NCBI GenBank assembly: GCA_900544115.1
Contig: UQTW01000013.1
Coordinates: 1-64,000, forward strand
Direction: 5' to 3'
From: an uncultured Collinsella sp.
Lineage (GTDB): Bacteria; Actinomycetota; Coriobacteriia; Coriobacteriales; Coriobacteriaceae
Length of the DNA: 64,000 nt
Shown here: positions 25,771-35,348 of the stretch, piece after piece
Position numbering within the stretch: the first letter of the stretch is position 1
Layout of the letters: the number at the start of each line of letters is the position of its first letter
Position numbers and translations under genes: made by a program
The notes under the pieces: model-generated
What the model was told of the DNA's origin: nothing
The model's input: the letters and a program-made list of their open reading frames with translations, nothing else
Database searches by the model: none

Positions 25771-26292
25771 TTGGTTATCTTGGGCATTGACCCCGGTTTG
25801 GCTCATACGGGTTGGGGGATTATCGAGGAGCGGCGTGGCGAGGTTCGCTGCCGTGCCTACGGTTGCATCGAGACTAGCGCGGGCAGCCCGCTCGCGGTGC
25901 GCCTGTCGCATATCGCCCGCGATCTTAAGGATGTCGTCGAGCGCTATCGCCCCGATACCGCGGCCGTCGAGAGCATCTATTTTGGCGCCAACGTCCGCTC
26001 GGCCATCCCCACGGCGCACGCCCGCGGCGCTGCGCTTGTGGCGCTTTCGGAGTGCGCGCTCGAGATTGGCGAGTATACGCCCATGCAGATCAAACAGGCT
26101 GTGGTGGGCACCGGCGCCGCGGACAAGCGGCAGGTCGCCTACATGGTACGCACGCTAACACAGCTCGACCACGACCCGCATCCCGACCATGCCGCCGATG
26201 CCCTGGCCTGCGCCATCTGCCACGTAAACCTCAGCCGCACCCGCGCCCTCACCGGTGGCGAGTTCTATCAACAGAGAGGAACCGGATACTGA
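25771..26292 (+). CDS. ruvC: Holliday junction resolvase RuvC
   Basis: A dimeric endonuclease that cuts Holliday junctions brought by RuvAB. Encodes 173 residues. ILGIDPGLAHTGWG carries catalytic D7; AAVESIYFG holds the second acidic residue, and DHAADALACAICH the final aspartates. The start is TTG at 25771, placed just before the conserved first strand and preceded by GGGGAGG. Its stop overlaps the ruvA start by one base, so ruvC, ruvA and ruvB form one unit. Confidence 0.95.
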   Translation: MVILGIDPGLAHTGWGIIEERRGEVRCRAYGCIETSAGSPLAVRLSHIARDLKDVVERYRPDTAAVESIYFGANVRSAIPTAHARGAALVALSECALEIGEYTPMQIKQAVVGTGAADKRQVAYMVRTLTQLDHDPHPDHAADALACAICHVNLSRTRALTGGEFYQQRGTGY

Positions 26293-26912
26293 TGATCTCC
26301 CAGCTCCACGGAACGCTTGTCGAGGCCACGATGAGCTCTGCCGTCGTCGATGTATCGGGCGTGGGCTTTGAGCTCGGCATCTCGGGCAGCACTGCCGCCA
26401 CGCTGCCTGCGCCCGGCGGCGAGGTTCGCCTCTATACCCGCATGCAGGTCCGCGAGGACGCCATGACACTCTTCGGCTTTGCCTCCAAGGACGAGCGCAC
26501 AATGTTTGACAGGCTCGTGTCCGTCTCGGGCGTCGGTCCGCGCCTGGCGCTCGCCGTGCTTTCCACCTATACCGTGGGACAGCTGTATTCCCTGGTGATG
26601 GCCGAGGACGACAAGGGCATGGCCAAGGTTCCCGGTGTGGGCAAAAAGACCGCGCAGCGTCTGATCCTGGAGCTCAAGAGCACCTTTGCCAAGGATAAGG
26701 GCTTTGTGCCGGTCGACGTGATCCCCGGTCAGGTTGCGATGCCGGTGCCCGCCGCCGCTCCGTCGGCGATTGATGACGCCCGTGCGGCACTCCTTTCCAT
26801 GGGCTTTAGCCCGCAGGAGACCGATGTTGCTCTGAGCGGGTATGATGGGCAGGATATGCGTGTCGAGGATCTGCTCGGCGCGGCGCTTAAGCGACTCGGA
26901 ATGGATGCGTGA
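26292..26912 (+). CDS. ruvA: Holliday junction DNA-binding protein RuvA
   Basis: A tetrameric protein that grips the Holliday junction and recruits RuvB. Encodes 206 residues. The N-terminal OB fold starts MISQLHGTLVEA, followed by two helix-hairpin-helix motifs (LVSVSGVGPRLALAVLS and KVPGVGKKTAQRLILELK). The small C-terminal domain IDDARAALLSMGFSPQE contacts RuvB. The first and last codons overlap its neighbours by single bases. Confidence 0.95.
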   Translation: MISQLHGTLVEATMSSAVVDVSGVGFELGISGSTAATLPAPGGEVRLYTRMQVREDAMTLFGFASKDERTMFDRLVSVSGVGPRLALAVLSTYTVGQLYSLVMAEDDKGMAKVPGVGKKTAQRLILELKSTFAKDKGFVPVDVIPGQVAMPVPAAAPSAIDDARAALLSMGFSPQETDVALSGYDGQDMRVEDLLGAALKRLGMDA

Positions 26913-27979
26913 TGTGGGAAGCCGATGACTCTCAGGACCTGTGGGCGACGCCCGGTAACTCGCCGGCGGCATCCATGGCGCATGGCGAGCGCATGGTGGG
27001 TTCGGAGCTGACACCCGAAGACCTTGATGTCGACCGCACTTTGCGCCCCCAGCGCCTGGACGACTACTGTGGCCAGGAGCACATCAAGCAGAGCCTGCGC
27101 GTGTTGATCGAAGCGGCGCAGAGCCGTGGCGAGACACTCGACCACGTGATTTTCTCGGGTCCTCCGGGCCTGGGCAAGACCACGCTGGCCACCGTTATCG
27201 CCAACGAGCTGGGCGCTCAGATCAAGACCACGAGTGGCCCTGCCATCGCGCGCACCGGCGACCTGGCGGCTATCCTTACCAACCTGCAGCCGGGTGATGT
27301 GCTGTTTATCGACGAGATCCACCGCCTCAACCGTTCGGTCGAGGAGGTCCTGTATCCCGCGATGGAGGACTTTGCCCTCGATATCGTGATTGGCAAGGGT
27401 CCGGCGGCGCGCTCGATTCGCCTGGATATCCCCAAGTTTACGCTGGTAGCGGCAACGACCCGCTCAGGTATGTTGACCGGTCCGTTGCGCGACCGCTTTG
27501 GCATTTCGTATCGCCTGGATTACTACACGGTCGAGGAGCTCGCGCAGATTGTGACGCGCTCGGCGACTATCTTGGGCGTGACGATTGACCATCCGAGCGC
27601 GCTCGAGATCGGCTCGCGTTCGCGCGGCACGCCACGTCTTGCCAACCGCCTGCTCAAGCGCGTGCGCGATTACGCACAGGTGCGTGGCAACGGCCCTATA
27701 GAGCTCGATATCTGCCGCCAGGCGCTCGAGTTCTTCGAAATCGATGAGCTCGGTCTGGACTGGATGGATATTCGCATTTTGGAGACGCTCGCTAAGACGT
27801 TCTCCGGTCGCGCCGTGGGACTTACGACCCTTGCCAGCGCGGTGGGCGAGGACCCGGGCACGCTCGAGGATGTCTATGAGCCCTATTTGCTGCAGTGCGG
27901 GTTGATGATTCGTACGCCGCAGGGCCGTCAGGCAACCCTTCGCACCTTTGAGCACCTGGGGATTGAACCTACCGTTTAG
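26912..27979 (+). CDS. ruvB: Holliday junction branch migration ATPase RuvB
   Basis: A hexameric AAA+ motor for branch migration. Encodes 355 residues. The ordered motifs are LRPQRLDDYCGQ, Walker A SGPPGLGKTTLA, Walker B LFIDEIHRLNR, sensor 1 region AATTRSGMLTGPLRDRFG (with the arginine finger) and a winged helix ending IRTPQGRQAT. The ATG at 26912 shares one base with the ruvA stop; a GTG three bases earlier is also possible. Confidence 0.96.
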   Translation: MWEADDSQDLWATPGNSPAASMAHGERMVGSELTPEDLDVDRTLRPQRLDDYCGQEHIKQSLRVLIEAAQSRGETLDHVIFSGPPGLGKTTLATVIANELGAQIKTTSGPAIARTGDLAAILTNLQPGDVLFIDEIHRLNRSVEEVLYPAMEDFALDIVIGKGPAARSIRLDIPKFTLVAATTRSGMLTGPLRDRFGISYRLDYYTVEELAQIVTRSATILGVTIDHPSALEIGSRSRGTPRLANRLLKRVRDYAQVRGNGPIELDICRQALEFFEIDELGLDWMDIRILETLAKTFSGRAVGLTTLASAVGEDPGTLEDVYEPYLLQCGLMIRTPQGRQATLRTFEHLGIEPTV

Positions 27980-28123
27980 GGCGCTTTGTTTTGGCGGGCT
28001 GTTGAGCTATCGCTGGGCATCGGGTAAACATATCGCCGTTCATCGGTTATGGGCGTTTTACTATTGCGCGCCCGTGCTATGCTGAATTGGTCTTTTTCTC
28101 ATTCGGTAACGAAAGGACCGCCC

Positions 28124-29791
28124 ATGCCTACTGACATCGAAATCGCACGTTCTGTCACGCCGCTGCCTATTACCGAGGTGGCCAAGAACGCCGGCGTCGA
28201 CGTTAAGCACCTTATTCCGTACGGCTTCGACAAGGCTAAGGTCGACTATTCACTGCTCAACGAGCCGACTGATCACCAGGCCAAGCTCGTCCTCGTGACC
28301 GCTATCAACCCAACGCCTGCGGGCGAGGGCAAGACCACCACGACCATCGGTCTGGCCGATGGCCTGCGTCGTCGCGGCGTCAAGAGTGCCGTGGCCCTGC
28401 GCGAGCCTTCGCTCGGCCCTGTCTTTGGCGTTAAGGGCGGTGCTGCCGGCGGCGGCTGGGCTCAGGTCATCCCCATGGAGGATATCAACCTGCACTTTAC
28501 CGGCGACTTCCACGCTATCGGTGCCGCCAATAACCTGCTGGCCGCCATGCTTGATAACCACATCCAGCAGGGCAACCAGCTCGGTATCGACGTTAAGCGC
28601 ATCACTTGGAAGCGCGTCGTCGATATGAACGACCGTCAGCTGCGCCACGTCATCGACGGTATTGGCGGTAAGGCCCAGGGCGTGCCGCGCGAGGACGGCT
28701 TCGATATCACCGTCGCCTCCGAGGTCATGGCAATCCTGTGCCTGTCTACGAGTATCAGCGACCTCAAGGAGCGCCTGGGCGAGATCGTCGTCGGCTACAG
28801 CTTTGCCGGCGAGCCCGTCCGTGCCCGCGACCTTAAGGCCCAGGGTGCCATGGCCGCGTTGCTTAAGGACGCGCTCAAGCCCAACCTGGTGCAAACGCTC
28901 GAGGGCACGCCCGCGTTTGTCCACGGCGGTCCCTTCGCCAACATCGCCCACGGCTGCAACTCTATCATGGCCACGCGTATGGCGATGCGCTTTGGCGATG
29001 TTGCCATTACCGAGGCCGGCTTCGGTGCCGATCTGGGTGCCGAGAAGTTCCTCGATATCAAGTGCCGTATGACGGGCGTTCGCCCCAGCGCCGTCGTGGT
29101 CGTCGCGACCGCTCGTGCGCTGAAGTACAACGGTGGCGTCGCCAAGGCCGACCTCAACGAGGAGAACCTCGAGGCACTCAAGGCCGGCATGCCCAACCTG
29201 CTGCGTCACGTCGACAACATCCAGAACGTTTATGGTCTGCCCTGCGTAGTCGCCATCAACCGCTTCCCGACGGACACCGAGGCCGAGCTTGCGCTCATCG
29301 AGTCCGAGTGCCAGAAGCTCGGCGTCAACGTTAAGCTTTCCGAGGTCTGGGCCAAGGGCGGCGAGGGCGCGCTCGAGCTTGCCGATGAGGTCATGCGTCT
29401 GATTGAGCAGCCGAGCGAGCTCAAGTTTGCCTATGAGGACGGCGCTGATGTCGCTGATGCCCTCGAGGCCGTTGCCACCAAGGTCTACCGCGCCGACGGC
29501 GTTGACTTTACGCCGGCCGCCAAGCGCCAGCTCGCCGAGCTGCGCGAGAACGGCTTTGGCAACCTGCCGGTGTGCGTCGCCAAGACGCAGTACAGCTTTA
29601 GCGACAACGCCAAGGCCCTGGGCGCTCCCGAGAACTTCCGCATCACGGTGCGCGAGCTCAAGGTTTCTGCCGGCGCCCACTTTGTGGTCGCGCTGACCGG
29701 CAGTGTTCTGACCATGCCGGGCCTGCCCAAGGTGCCCGCGGCCGAAAACATCGACGTCGACAACGACGGCAACATCACCGGCCTGTTCTAA
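28124..29791 (+). CDS. fhs: Formate-tetrahydrofolate ligase
   Basis: Makes 10-formyl-THF from formate, THF and ATP. Encodes 555 residues, normal for the family. The nucleotide-binding loop is PTPAGEGKTTTTIGLADGL (about 60-78). EPSLGPVFGVKGGAAGGG and FTGDFHAIGAANNLL are family hallmarks, and the C-terminus TGSVLTMPGLPKVPAA is also conserved. The ATG at 28124 follows GAAAGGA; the upstream frame is not coding-like. A strong terminator follows. Its products feed FchA and FolD, encoded 10 kb away. Confidence 0.97.
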   Translation: MPTDIEIARSVTPLPITEVAKNAGVDVKHLIPYGFDKAKVDYSLLNEPTDHQAKLVLVTAINPTPAGEGKTTTTIGLADGLRRRGVKSAVALREPSLGPVFGVKGGAAGGGWAQVIPMEDINLHFTGDFHAIGAANNLLAAMLDNHIQQGNQLGIDVKRITWKRVVDMNDRQLRHVIDGIGGKAQGVPREDGFDITVASEVMAILCLSTSISDLKERLGEIVVGYSFAGEPVRARDLKAQGAMAALLKDALKPNLVQTLEGTPAFVHGGPFANIAHGCNSIMATRMAMRFGDVAITEAGFGADLGAEKFLDIKCRMTGVRPSAVVVVATARALKYNGGVAKADLNEENLEALKAGMPNLLRHVDNIQNVYGLPCVVAINRFPTDTEAELALIESECQKLGVNVKLSEVWAKGGEGALELADEVMRLIEQPSELKFAYEDGADVADALEAVATKVYRADGVDFTPAAKRQLAELRENGFGNLPVCVAKTQYSFSDNAKALGAPENFRITVRELKVSAGAHFVVALTGSVLTMPGLPKVPAAENIDVDNDGNITGLF

Positions 29792-29816
29792 GTCTGCTGT
29801 CCATAGCTGCTAGCCC

Positions 29817-29853
29817 GCCCCGCCGTGCCCACAAGGCCCGGCGGGGCTTTTTT
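29817..29853 (+). terminator. Terminator after fhs
   Basis: Nine-bp stem GCCCCGCCG/CGGCGGGGC with a 13-base loop, followed by TTTTTT. Confidence 0.85.
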
Positions 29854-29970
29854 ATCCTTAGGCCCGCGCATGTCTTGTAGATACCGACGGGCTTTGCCCA
29901 TCATAGGTTTTTGCGCGGGTAGAATGCATGGATAACTTGATGCTCACGAGCGACGGAAAGGAATCGTTGC

Positions 29971-30960
29971 ATGGATCAGGACAAAACAACCGTGATGGGC
30001 GGCTACGGTTCCGCGCAGGCTGGCGATAGCGCCGATGCGACCCGCGTTGTTCCCAACCCCGGTTATACCGACCCCGCCGCGACGCAGCCTTCTGCCGAGC
30101 CCACCCGGGTTATGGGCTATGGCGACACGGCGCAGGATTCTTACGCTGCATCTTCGCAAGGCCCCTATGGCAACGCAGCTCCGGATCCGTTTGATTACAC
30201 GCCGCAGGATTCTTATGCTGCCTCGACGCCGAATCCCTATGACAACCTGCCGCAGAATCCCATTCCGCAGCCTCAGCAGACGACGTATATGCCTCGCACT
30301 GCGCAGCCTCGCTACGAGTCGCGCGAGCCGTATCGCGAGTACCCCAAGTCGATTCCGCAATATGGCGAGGACGAGGAGAAGAAGCCGTCGCGTTCGTCGA
30401 GCGTGATCAAGAAGATTCTCATCGTACTGGCGATCTTCTTTGCGCTGTCGGTTGTGTTTGCCATCGTGTCGGGCATGCTCAACAAGCGAGGGAGTTCAAC
30501 GGCCGATACCACTGCCGAGCAAACCGAGTCCGCCTCGTCTAGCACCGTCGATCTGAGCGACATCCCGGGGCAGTACTGGTCCAACGCCAAGAAGCTCCTC
30601 AAGTCGCGCGGCGCCGATCTTTCGAATGCCGTGATTCTGACCGACGACGGCTCGACGCCCGTTGTCGATGCCAACTGGGTCGTTGCTTCTGCCCACTATA
30701 ACGACAACGGCAACCTCGAAATTCAACTCACGCACAAGAACAGTTCGGGCAACTCGTCCGACGGCCAAAGCGGTACCGACAGCTCGAGCTCCAATTCACT
30801 GGAGGACTTGAGCAACAAGGCACAGGAGTTGGGAGACAAGGCGCAAGAGCTGGGCGACACGGCGCAGAACCTGGGCGACACCGCTCAGAACCTGGGTGAT
30901 ATGGCGACGGATGCCTGGAACGCACTGCAAAACGGCATCTCGGGCGCGCGGGGAAACTAG
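29971..30960 (+). CDS. Membrane protein with Tyr/Pro/Gln-rich N-terminus and C-terminal heptad repeats
   Basis: Encodes 329 residues of unknown function. Residues 1-135 are hydrophilic and low-complexity with repeated QDSYAAS and NPYDN units, presumably cytoplasmic. One membrane segment follows (IVLAIFFALSVVFAIVSG, about 150-167). The outside part has a Ser/Thr linker and a roughly 55-residue domain (DIPGQYWSNAKKLLKSRGAD) that resembles a single PASTA-like unit. The tail has four or five near-perfect AQxLGDx heptads (about 283-315), suggesting a coiled or amphipathic helix. The N-terminal TTVMGGYG and ATRVV motifs resemble phosphothreonine target sites of Ser/Thr kinases. A role near the cell wall is possible. 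Confidence 0.6.
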   Translation: MDQDKTTVMGGYGSAQAGDSADATRVVPNPGYTDPAATQPSAEPTRVMGYGDTAQDSYAASSQGPYGNAAPDPFDYTPQDSYAASTPNPYDNLPQNPIPQPQQTTYMPRTAQPRYESREPYREYPKSIPQYGEDEEKKPSRSSSVIKKILIVLAIFFALSVVFAIVSGMLNKRGSSTADTTAEQTESASSSTVDLSDIPGQYWSNAKKLLKSRGADLSNAVILTDDGSTPVVDANWVVASAHYNDNGNLEIQLTHKNSSGNSSDGQSGTDSSSSNSLEDLSNKAQELGDKAQELGDTAQNLGDTAQNLGDMATDAWNALQNGISGARGN

Positions 30961-30972
30961 CTGTTAAGCGGG

Positions 30973-32154
30973 CTACAGTTGCTCGGCCGGACGCTCGGGC
31001 GAGCTAAAGCCCGAATCAAACGTGACGACGCACGAGACGTTGGGCCGGCGCTCGTGCACGATGCGCGTGACGAGCTCCAGCAGCTCTTCGTCGGATATGT
31101 CAAAGCCGTCGGGACGCACCAGGTCAAGCGAAACGAACCCGTCGTGCTCGTGCAGGTCGTGGATGGAGAGCGCGGGGTCGATCTGCATGACGCCGCGCTT
31201 GACCCAGCCGCGTAGGTCGTCGCCGGTGGTGGCGATGGGGTCGCAGTGCAGCGTGATACCGATGCCCATCTGCCGTTTGATATCGTGCTCGATGGTGTCC
31301 AAAATCTCGTGGTGCTCAAATGCGTCGCCCTCGCCGGGCATCTCCACGTGGGCGCTGGCAAACTGACGACCGGGGCCGTAGTCGTGCACCATGAGGTCGT
31401 GTGTGCCCAAGACCTGGGGGTACGACATAATCCTGTCGCGGATTTCCTGGACGAGCTTGGGGTCGGGCGCTTGTCCTAACAGCGGGCTGATGGCGTCGCG
31501 CACCAGGCCCAGGCCGCTGATGCAGATGAAGATGCCCACACCCAGGCCTGCCCAGCCATCGAGGTCAAAGCCGGTCGTCTGCGAAATAAGCGCCGCCACC
31601 AGGACCGAGCCCGAGGTGATGACGTCGTTTTTGGAGTCCTGTGCTGTGGCGATGAGCGTCTCCGAGTCGATGCGGTCGCCCAACGTGCGGTTGAACGCGG
31701 CCATCCAGAGCTTAACGAGCATGGACAAGACGAGGGCGGCTAAGGAGAGCACCGAATATGCAGTGGGGGAAGGCTTGATGATCTTAGTGACCGACTCGAG
31801 GATCAGGTTGATGCCGACGGCGCAAACCAGGACGGCGACGAACAGACCGGCTAGGTACTCGTAGCGACCGTGGCCATAGGGGTGGCCTTCGTCTGCCGGG
31901 CGGCTGGCAAGGCGGAACCCGAGCAGGCTCACGATGTTGCTCGAGGCGTCGGAGAGGTTGTTGAAGGCGTCGGCGACAAGCGAGACGGAGCCGGCGAGCA
32001 GGCCTGCGATGCCCTTGGCCAGGCACAGGGTGATGTTGAGGCCAATGCAGATGAGGCTTGCGGCAAAGCCCGCGTTGGTGCGGCAAGATGCATCGACCGG
32101 CTCGCCCTCGCTGCCGGGAACAAGCGTATGTACCAGCCGATTTACAAATAGCAT
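30973..32154 (-). CDS. Cation diffusion facilitator family metal transporter
   Basis: Encodes 393 residues; exports divalent metals such as zinc, manganese or iron by proton antiport. Transmembrane segments 1-2 hold VADAFNNLSDASSNIV with the metal-site aspartates, followed by HPYGHGRYEYL. Segment 5 reads ATAQDSKNDVITSG, the second metal-site half. A cytosolic dimerisation domain follows (residues about 220-310) with an extra C-terminal extension of about 80 residues containing a second beta-rich region. The start is placed at 32154, with GTGAGGACG upstream; 32175 is possible. It converges with the preceding membrane-protein gene. Confidence 0.85.
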   Translation of the reverse strand: MLFVNRLVHTLVPGSEGEPVDASCRTNAGFAASLICIGLNITLCLAKGIAGLLAGSVSLVADAFNNLSDASSNIVSLLGFRLASRPADEGHPYGHGRYEYLAGLFVAVLVCAVGINLILESVTKIIKPSPTAYSVLSLAALVLSMLVKLWMAAFNRTLGDRIDSETLIATAQDSKNDVITSGSVLVAALISQTTGFDLDGWAGLGVGIFICISGLGLVRDAISPLLGQAPDPKLVQEIRDRIMSYPQVLGTHDLMVHDYGPGRQFASAHVEMPGEGDAFEHHEILDTIEHDIKRQMGIGITLHCDPIATTGDDLRGWVKRGVMQIDPALSIHDLHEHDGFVSLDLVRPDGFDISDEELLELVTRIVHERRPNVSCVVTFDSGFSSPERPAEQL

Positions 32155-32372
32155 AGCGGTCGTCCTCACAATCATGTTTAAGGGGATAGTGTAGCTCGCG
32201 CGGGGGCGCCGTGCACCGATGCTCAGAAAATGCAGCAATAGTCTGCCGGTGCTAACGAGCGAGCCTTCTCATCTGCCAAGGTGGTCCATTTTGGGCCACA
32301 TGGGTATGGGCATGTGTCTGTTTGCTCGACATACTTAATGTCGACAGTCCCTGTGCAAAGGAGGACGTTTCC

Positions 32373-33710
32373 ATGGACGAGATGTTTGCCATTAAATGTC
32401 AAAACTGCGGCGGCCCTATGTACTCGCACCAGGCTAAGCGCAGCTTTGAGTGCGCCTATTGCGGCGCGGTCATTCCGTGGCAGGCGGACGCCGGAGAGCC
32501 CAAGAGCGCTTTGGGCATTCGCCATACGCCGTTGACGGTGGTGGATGGACTGCTCAAGCTCACGCATGTGTCGCAACTCGAGCGCCCGGAGGACCCGGAC
32601 TGGTATTTCTTCAATTCGCACTGGCGCAATCAGTCGGTCCTGGAACATCTGCTGTGGGAGGATTGCGGCACGGCGCAGGAGTTCCAAGAGGCCACGCATG
32701 TGAGCATTCCTTGCCCCTTCTGCGGAGCGTCCTTTGAGGGCGAGTCAACGCAGCGTGTGTTTGAGTGCCCGTCCTGCGGCAACAAGATCGGCATTGCCGA
32801 CCTGCTCAAGCCCGGTACGTTTAGCAAGCGCCTGACCTTGGGCGTGGGTGCGGAGTATGTGCCGGAGCAGGGTATTCCATGCGAAATCTCGCCGCAGCAG
32901 GCGCGTGCCAACGCACTGCAGCTGGTGCGTCAGTACCCCGACGCCTTTGCCGGGCACGATGTAGAAGATGCGATTCAAAACGACATGATGCTCTTCTACT
33001 TCCCCATGGCGCTCGCGGACCTACGCATGATGGCGTCCTTCCCGGGCAAGGGCCTGAGCAGGGAGACCCTGGTGTACTACGAGGTGCTCGACTGGGCATA
33101 TCCCAGGGCAAACTACCTGGACGTTCGCCTTATGGGCATTCTGGAGCCATGGGACTTTGCCAAGGTTGGGTCGTTCGACCCGGCCATGCAGGAAGGCGAC
33201 TTCCGCGTTGTCTCCGTCGACGCGTCCACCAAGGACCAGGTGGTCATTGACAAGCTGGCGCTCGACATTGTCGGCAACGATGCCGAGACTTTCCTGGGGC
33301 TCAATAAAAAGAGCATCCGCACCTGGGCGCGCAAGGCCCGCAAGCACAAGGACGGCCTGGTTATGGTGCCGGTCTACTTTGTCGATCGTCCCGCGTCGGA
33401 TGGACGTAATGGCGAGCAGGTGCGCATTGCCGTGAACGGCCAGACGGGCCGTGCGGCGGCGGTGGTGTTTAGCGACAAGCGCGAGACGCATATTGTGGCG
33501 CCGCTCAATCCGAGCCTGCATCTGTCCGGTGAGAGCACCGTACACGCCACACCCGTCGAGGTCAAATATGTAAAATCGCCGTTCCTATACCAGATCGTGC
33601 GCCGTGGAGACGGCGAGCAACCGCGCCAGGTTGCAGCCGCCGTCGAGGGTTCCTACCGAGAGGAGAAGCCCAAACGCAAGGGCTTGTTCGCTGCGATCTT
33701 TGGGAAGTAG
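32373..33710 (+). CDS. Conserved protein with two zinc ribbons
   Basis: Encodes 445 residues of unknown function. The N-terminus has a zinc ribbon (CQNCGGP...CAYCG, about 9-32) and a second ribbon near residues 115-145 (CPFCGASF...CPSCGNK). The rest is a mixed alpha/beta region without a recognised motif, ending in a basic PKRKGLFAAIFGK. There is no signal peptide. AAAGGAGG precedes the ATG at 32373. Some bacterial proteins with such paired ribbons are annotated as TFIIB-type zinc ribbon proteins; that describes the fold, not the role. Confidence 0.65.
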   Translation: MDEMFAIKCQNCGGPMYSHQAKRSFECAYCGAVIPWQADAGEPKSALGIRHTPLTVVDGLLKLTHVSQLERPEDPDWYFFNSHWRNQSVLEHLLWEDCGTAQEFQEATHVSIPCPFCGASFEGESTQRVFECPSCGNKIGIADLLKPGTFSKRLTLGVGAEYVPEQGIPCEISPQQARANALQLVRQYPDAFAGHDVEDAIQNDMMLFYFPMALADLRMMASFPGKGLSRETLVYYEVLDWAYPRANYLDVRLMGILEPWDFAKVGSFDPAMQEGDFRVVSVDASTKDQVVIDKLALDIVGNDAETFLGLNKKSIRTWARKARKHKDGLVMVPVYFVDRPASDGRNGEQVRIAVNGQTGRAAAVVFSDKRETHIVAPLNPSLHLSGESTVHATPVEVKYVKSPFLYQIVRRGDGEQPRQVAAAVEGSYREEKPKRKGLFAAIFGK

Positions 33711-33767
33711 GGAAGCGCAGCGCGGGACGGCTCACAGGCGTGCGGGCGTTTCGGTCGCAACGTGCTG

Positions 33768-34817
33768 CTACCCTTGCGTTTCGCCATTGGTCGCTTCGTT
33801 GATGGCGCGGTACTCGGCACTCAGCTCGCGCGCCAGCTCTTCCTTGCTTGGAAGATACGGCAGGTATTTGGCAGCAAACACTTGGTCGTTGTCTTCGGGC
33901 AGCGTGTACTCGACGATCGAATCGCTTTTGTCCGCGCAGAGCACGATGCCTATGGGCGGATTGTCGCCTTCGTTCATGAGCTCACGCGTGTAGTAGTTCA
34001 CATACATTTGCATCTGGCCCAGGTCCTGGTGCGTAAGGTCATCGGTCTTAAGGTCGATGAGCACGAAGCAGCGCATCAGATAGTTGTAAAACACAAGATC
34101 AATATAGAAATGGCGCCCATCAAAGGTGATGCGCTTTTGGCGCGCCTCGAAAGCGAAACCACGGCCAAGCTCCAGCAGGAACTTCTGAAGATGCGTGATG
34201 AGCGCCTGCTCTAGATCGCTCTCGCGAAACGCAGTATCGTCCGAGAAACCTAAAAACTCCAGTACATATGGGTCGCGGATGATATCCTCGGGGCGACGAG
34301 CCGGGGCGCTCTTTTGGATTTCCTGGGTGACGGCCTCTTTGTCCTTGCTGGTAAGTAGGCGCTCGCGGAACATGGTGTTGATCTGGCGTTCGAGCTGACG
34401 CGTGCTCCAGCGAGAATCGGCACATTCGTTCATGTACCATGTTCGAGCATCAGGGTCGGTTATACGCGATAACCTGCGGTAATGTGTCCAATTCAATTCG
34501 GAACGCAGCGCGTTCCGAATTGGGAACGCAAGATAAAACTGACGCATGTATCTTAAGCTTCTGGCGTTGAAGCCTCTGCCAAAATCCTTAGTCAATCTAA
34601 CGGCAAGTTCGTCGATCAGTGCATCGCCATACTTGGCGCGCTCCTCTCCGCCCTGTTCATCAACAATACTCTTGCCGATCTCCCAATATGCCTCAACCAT
34701 CGCATAGTTAACGGCGGTATAGGCCTTGTCGCGAGCGGCGTTGAGAATCGAGGAAACCTGCTTGTAAAAAACTTCTGGCACGATTGTCGATTCCCCGCGG
34801 TTTACCAGTTCGCCCAT
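33768..34817 (-). CDS. YhcG-family PD-(D/E)XK nuclease
   Basis: Encodes 349 residues matching the YhcG/DUF1016 family. The N-terminal DUF1016 region is helical (YWEIGKSIVDEQGGEERAKYG, LRYMRQFYLAFP). The C-terminal nuclease fold shows RITFDGRHFYIDLVFYN, with the acidic residue, then FVLIDLKTDDLTHQDLGQM, with the DLK motif. Members are found in restriction-related and mobile clusters, but also alone, as here: no methylase or specificity subunit is adjacent. The role is probably DNA cleavage in defence or repair, unproven. GTG 34820 is an alternative start. Confidence 0.85.
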   Translation of the reverse strand: MGELVNRGESTIVPEVFYKQVSSILNAARDKAYTAVNYAMVEAYWEIGKSIVDEQGGEERAKYGDALIDELAVRLTKDFGRGFNARSLRYMRQFYLAFPIRNALRSELNWTHYRRLSRITDPDARTWYMNECADSRWSTRQLERQINTMFRERLLTSKDKEAVTQEIQKSAPARRPEDIIRDPYVLEFLGFSDDTAFRESDLEQALITHLQKFLLELGRGFAFEARQKRITFDGRHFYIDLVFYNYLMRCFVLIDLKTDDLTHQDLGQMQMYVNYYTRELMNEGDNPPIGIVLCADKSDSIVEYTLPEDNDQVFAAKYLPYLPSKEELARELSAEYRAINEATNGETQG

Positions 34818-34984
34818 CACTGTCGCCCCACTTTCCTCTTGTGGAATGCATGTTTATCGCATTTAGTTTAAAGCCTCGCGCGGACACGAATTGCTGTGCT
34901 GCCTGACATCTTCGCATGGGGTCTTGCTGTGACTAAAATGTGGCCATAGAGACAGTTTTAACGAACCCCATGGGAGTGGCGCGC

Positions 34985-35254
34985 ATGGACAACAACACCT
35001 TGCTGTTTCAGGACAAGGGTTCGGGTAGGTTTAAAGACGTCAAGATCTACCCTAACCGTATTGAGGTGCTCAAGAAGGGCACGTTTGGTGGCAAGCACAC
35101 CGAGATTGTCTATCTTAAGGACATCACGGGGGTCAACAGGATCAAGGGCCGCGACGTTTTCCTACGTAACAGGCTGTTGACTGCTTGCGTCTTTAGTCTG
35201 AGCAGCCGTGCGAAGGCCCAGGAGTTTGTTAACGCGCTGAACATGGTGATGTAG
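34985..35254 (+). CDS. Small PH-domain-like protein
   Basis: Encodes 89 residues. The beta-rich sequence FQDKGSGRFKDVKIYPNRIEVLKKG, split by turns, with a C-terminal helix SSRAKAQEFVNAL resembles bacterial PH domains. There is no membrane segment or signal peptide. The ATG at 34985 is preferred because GGGAGTGG lies 7 bases upstream; 34970 is possible. The function is unknown. Confidence 0.55.
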   Translation: MDNNTLLFQDKGSGRFKDVKIYPNRIEVLKKGTFGGKHTEIVYLKDITGVNRIKGRDVFLRNRLLTACVFSLSSRAKAQEFVNALNMVM

Positions 35255-35280
35255 CCTATGGCGGCGTTCGGGCCAAGGTA

Positions 35281-35319
35281 AAAATCGGGGGCACAGAACG
35301 GTGTCCTGCGCCCCCGATT
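35281..35319 (-). terminator. Terminator of the PI-PLC-like gene
   Basis: On the minus strand the stem AATCGGGGGC/GCCCCCGATT ends in TTTTT. It also lies just past the plus-strand PH-like gene. Confidence 0.8.
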
Positions 35320-35348
35320 GAGTCGATGTGTCTAAAAGGCTGGCTTGC

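Noticed and set aside
27980..28123. Tetrahydrofolate riboswitch before fhs
   Set aside because: The 144-base leader shows no recognisable conserved THF aptamer core, only a weak promoter-like TATGCT.
33768..34817. YhcG-type nuclease as part of a restriction-modification or defence island
   Set aside because: Neighbours are a zinc-ribbon protein and a PH-like protein; no methylase, specificity subunit or integrase is close.
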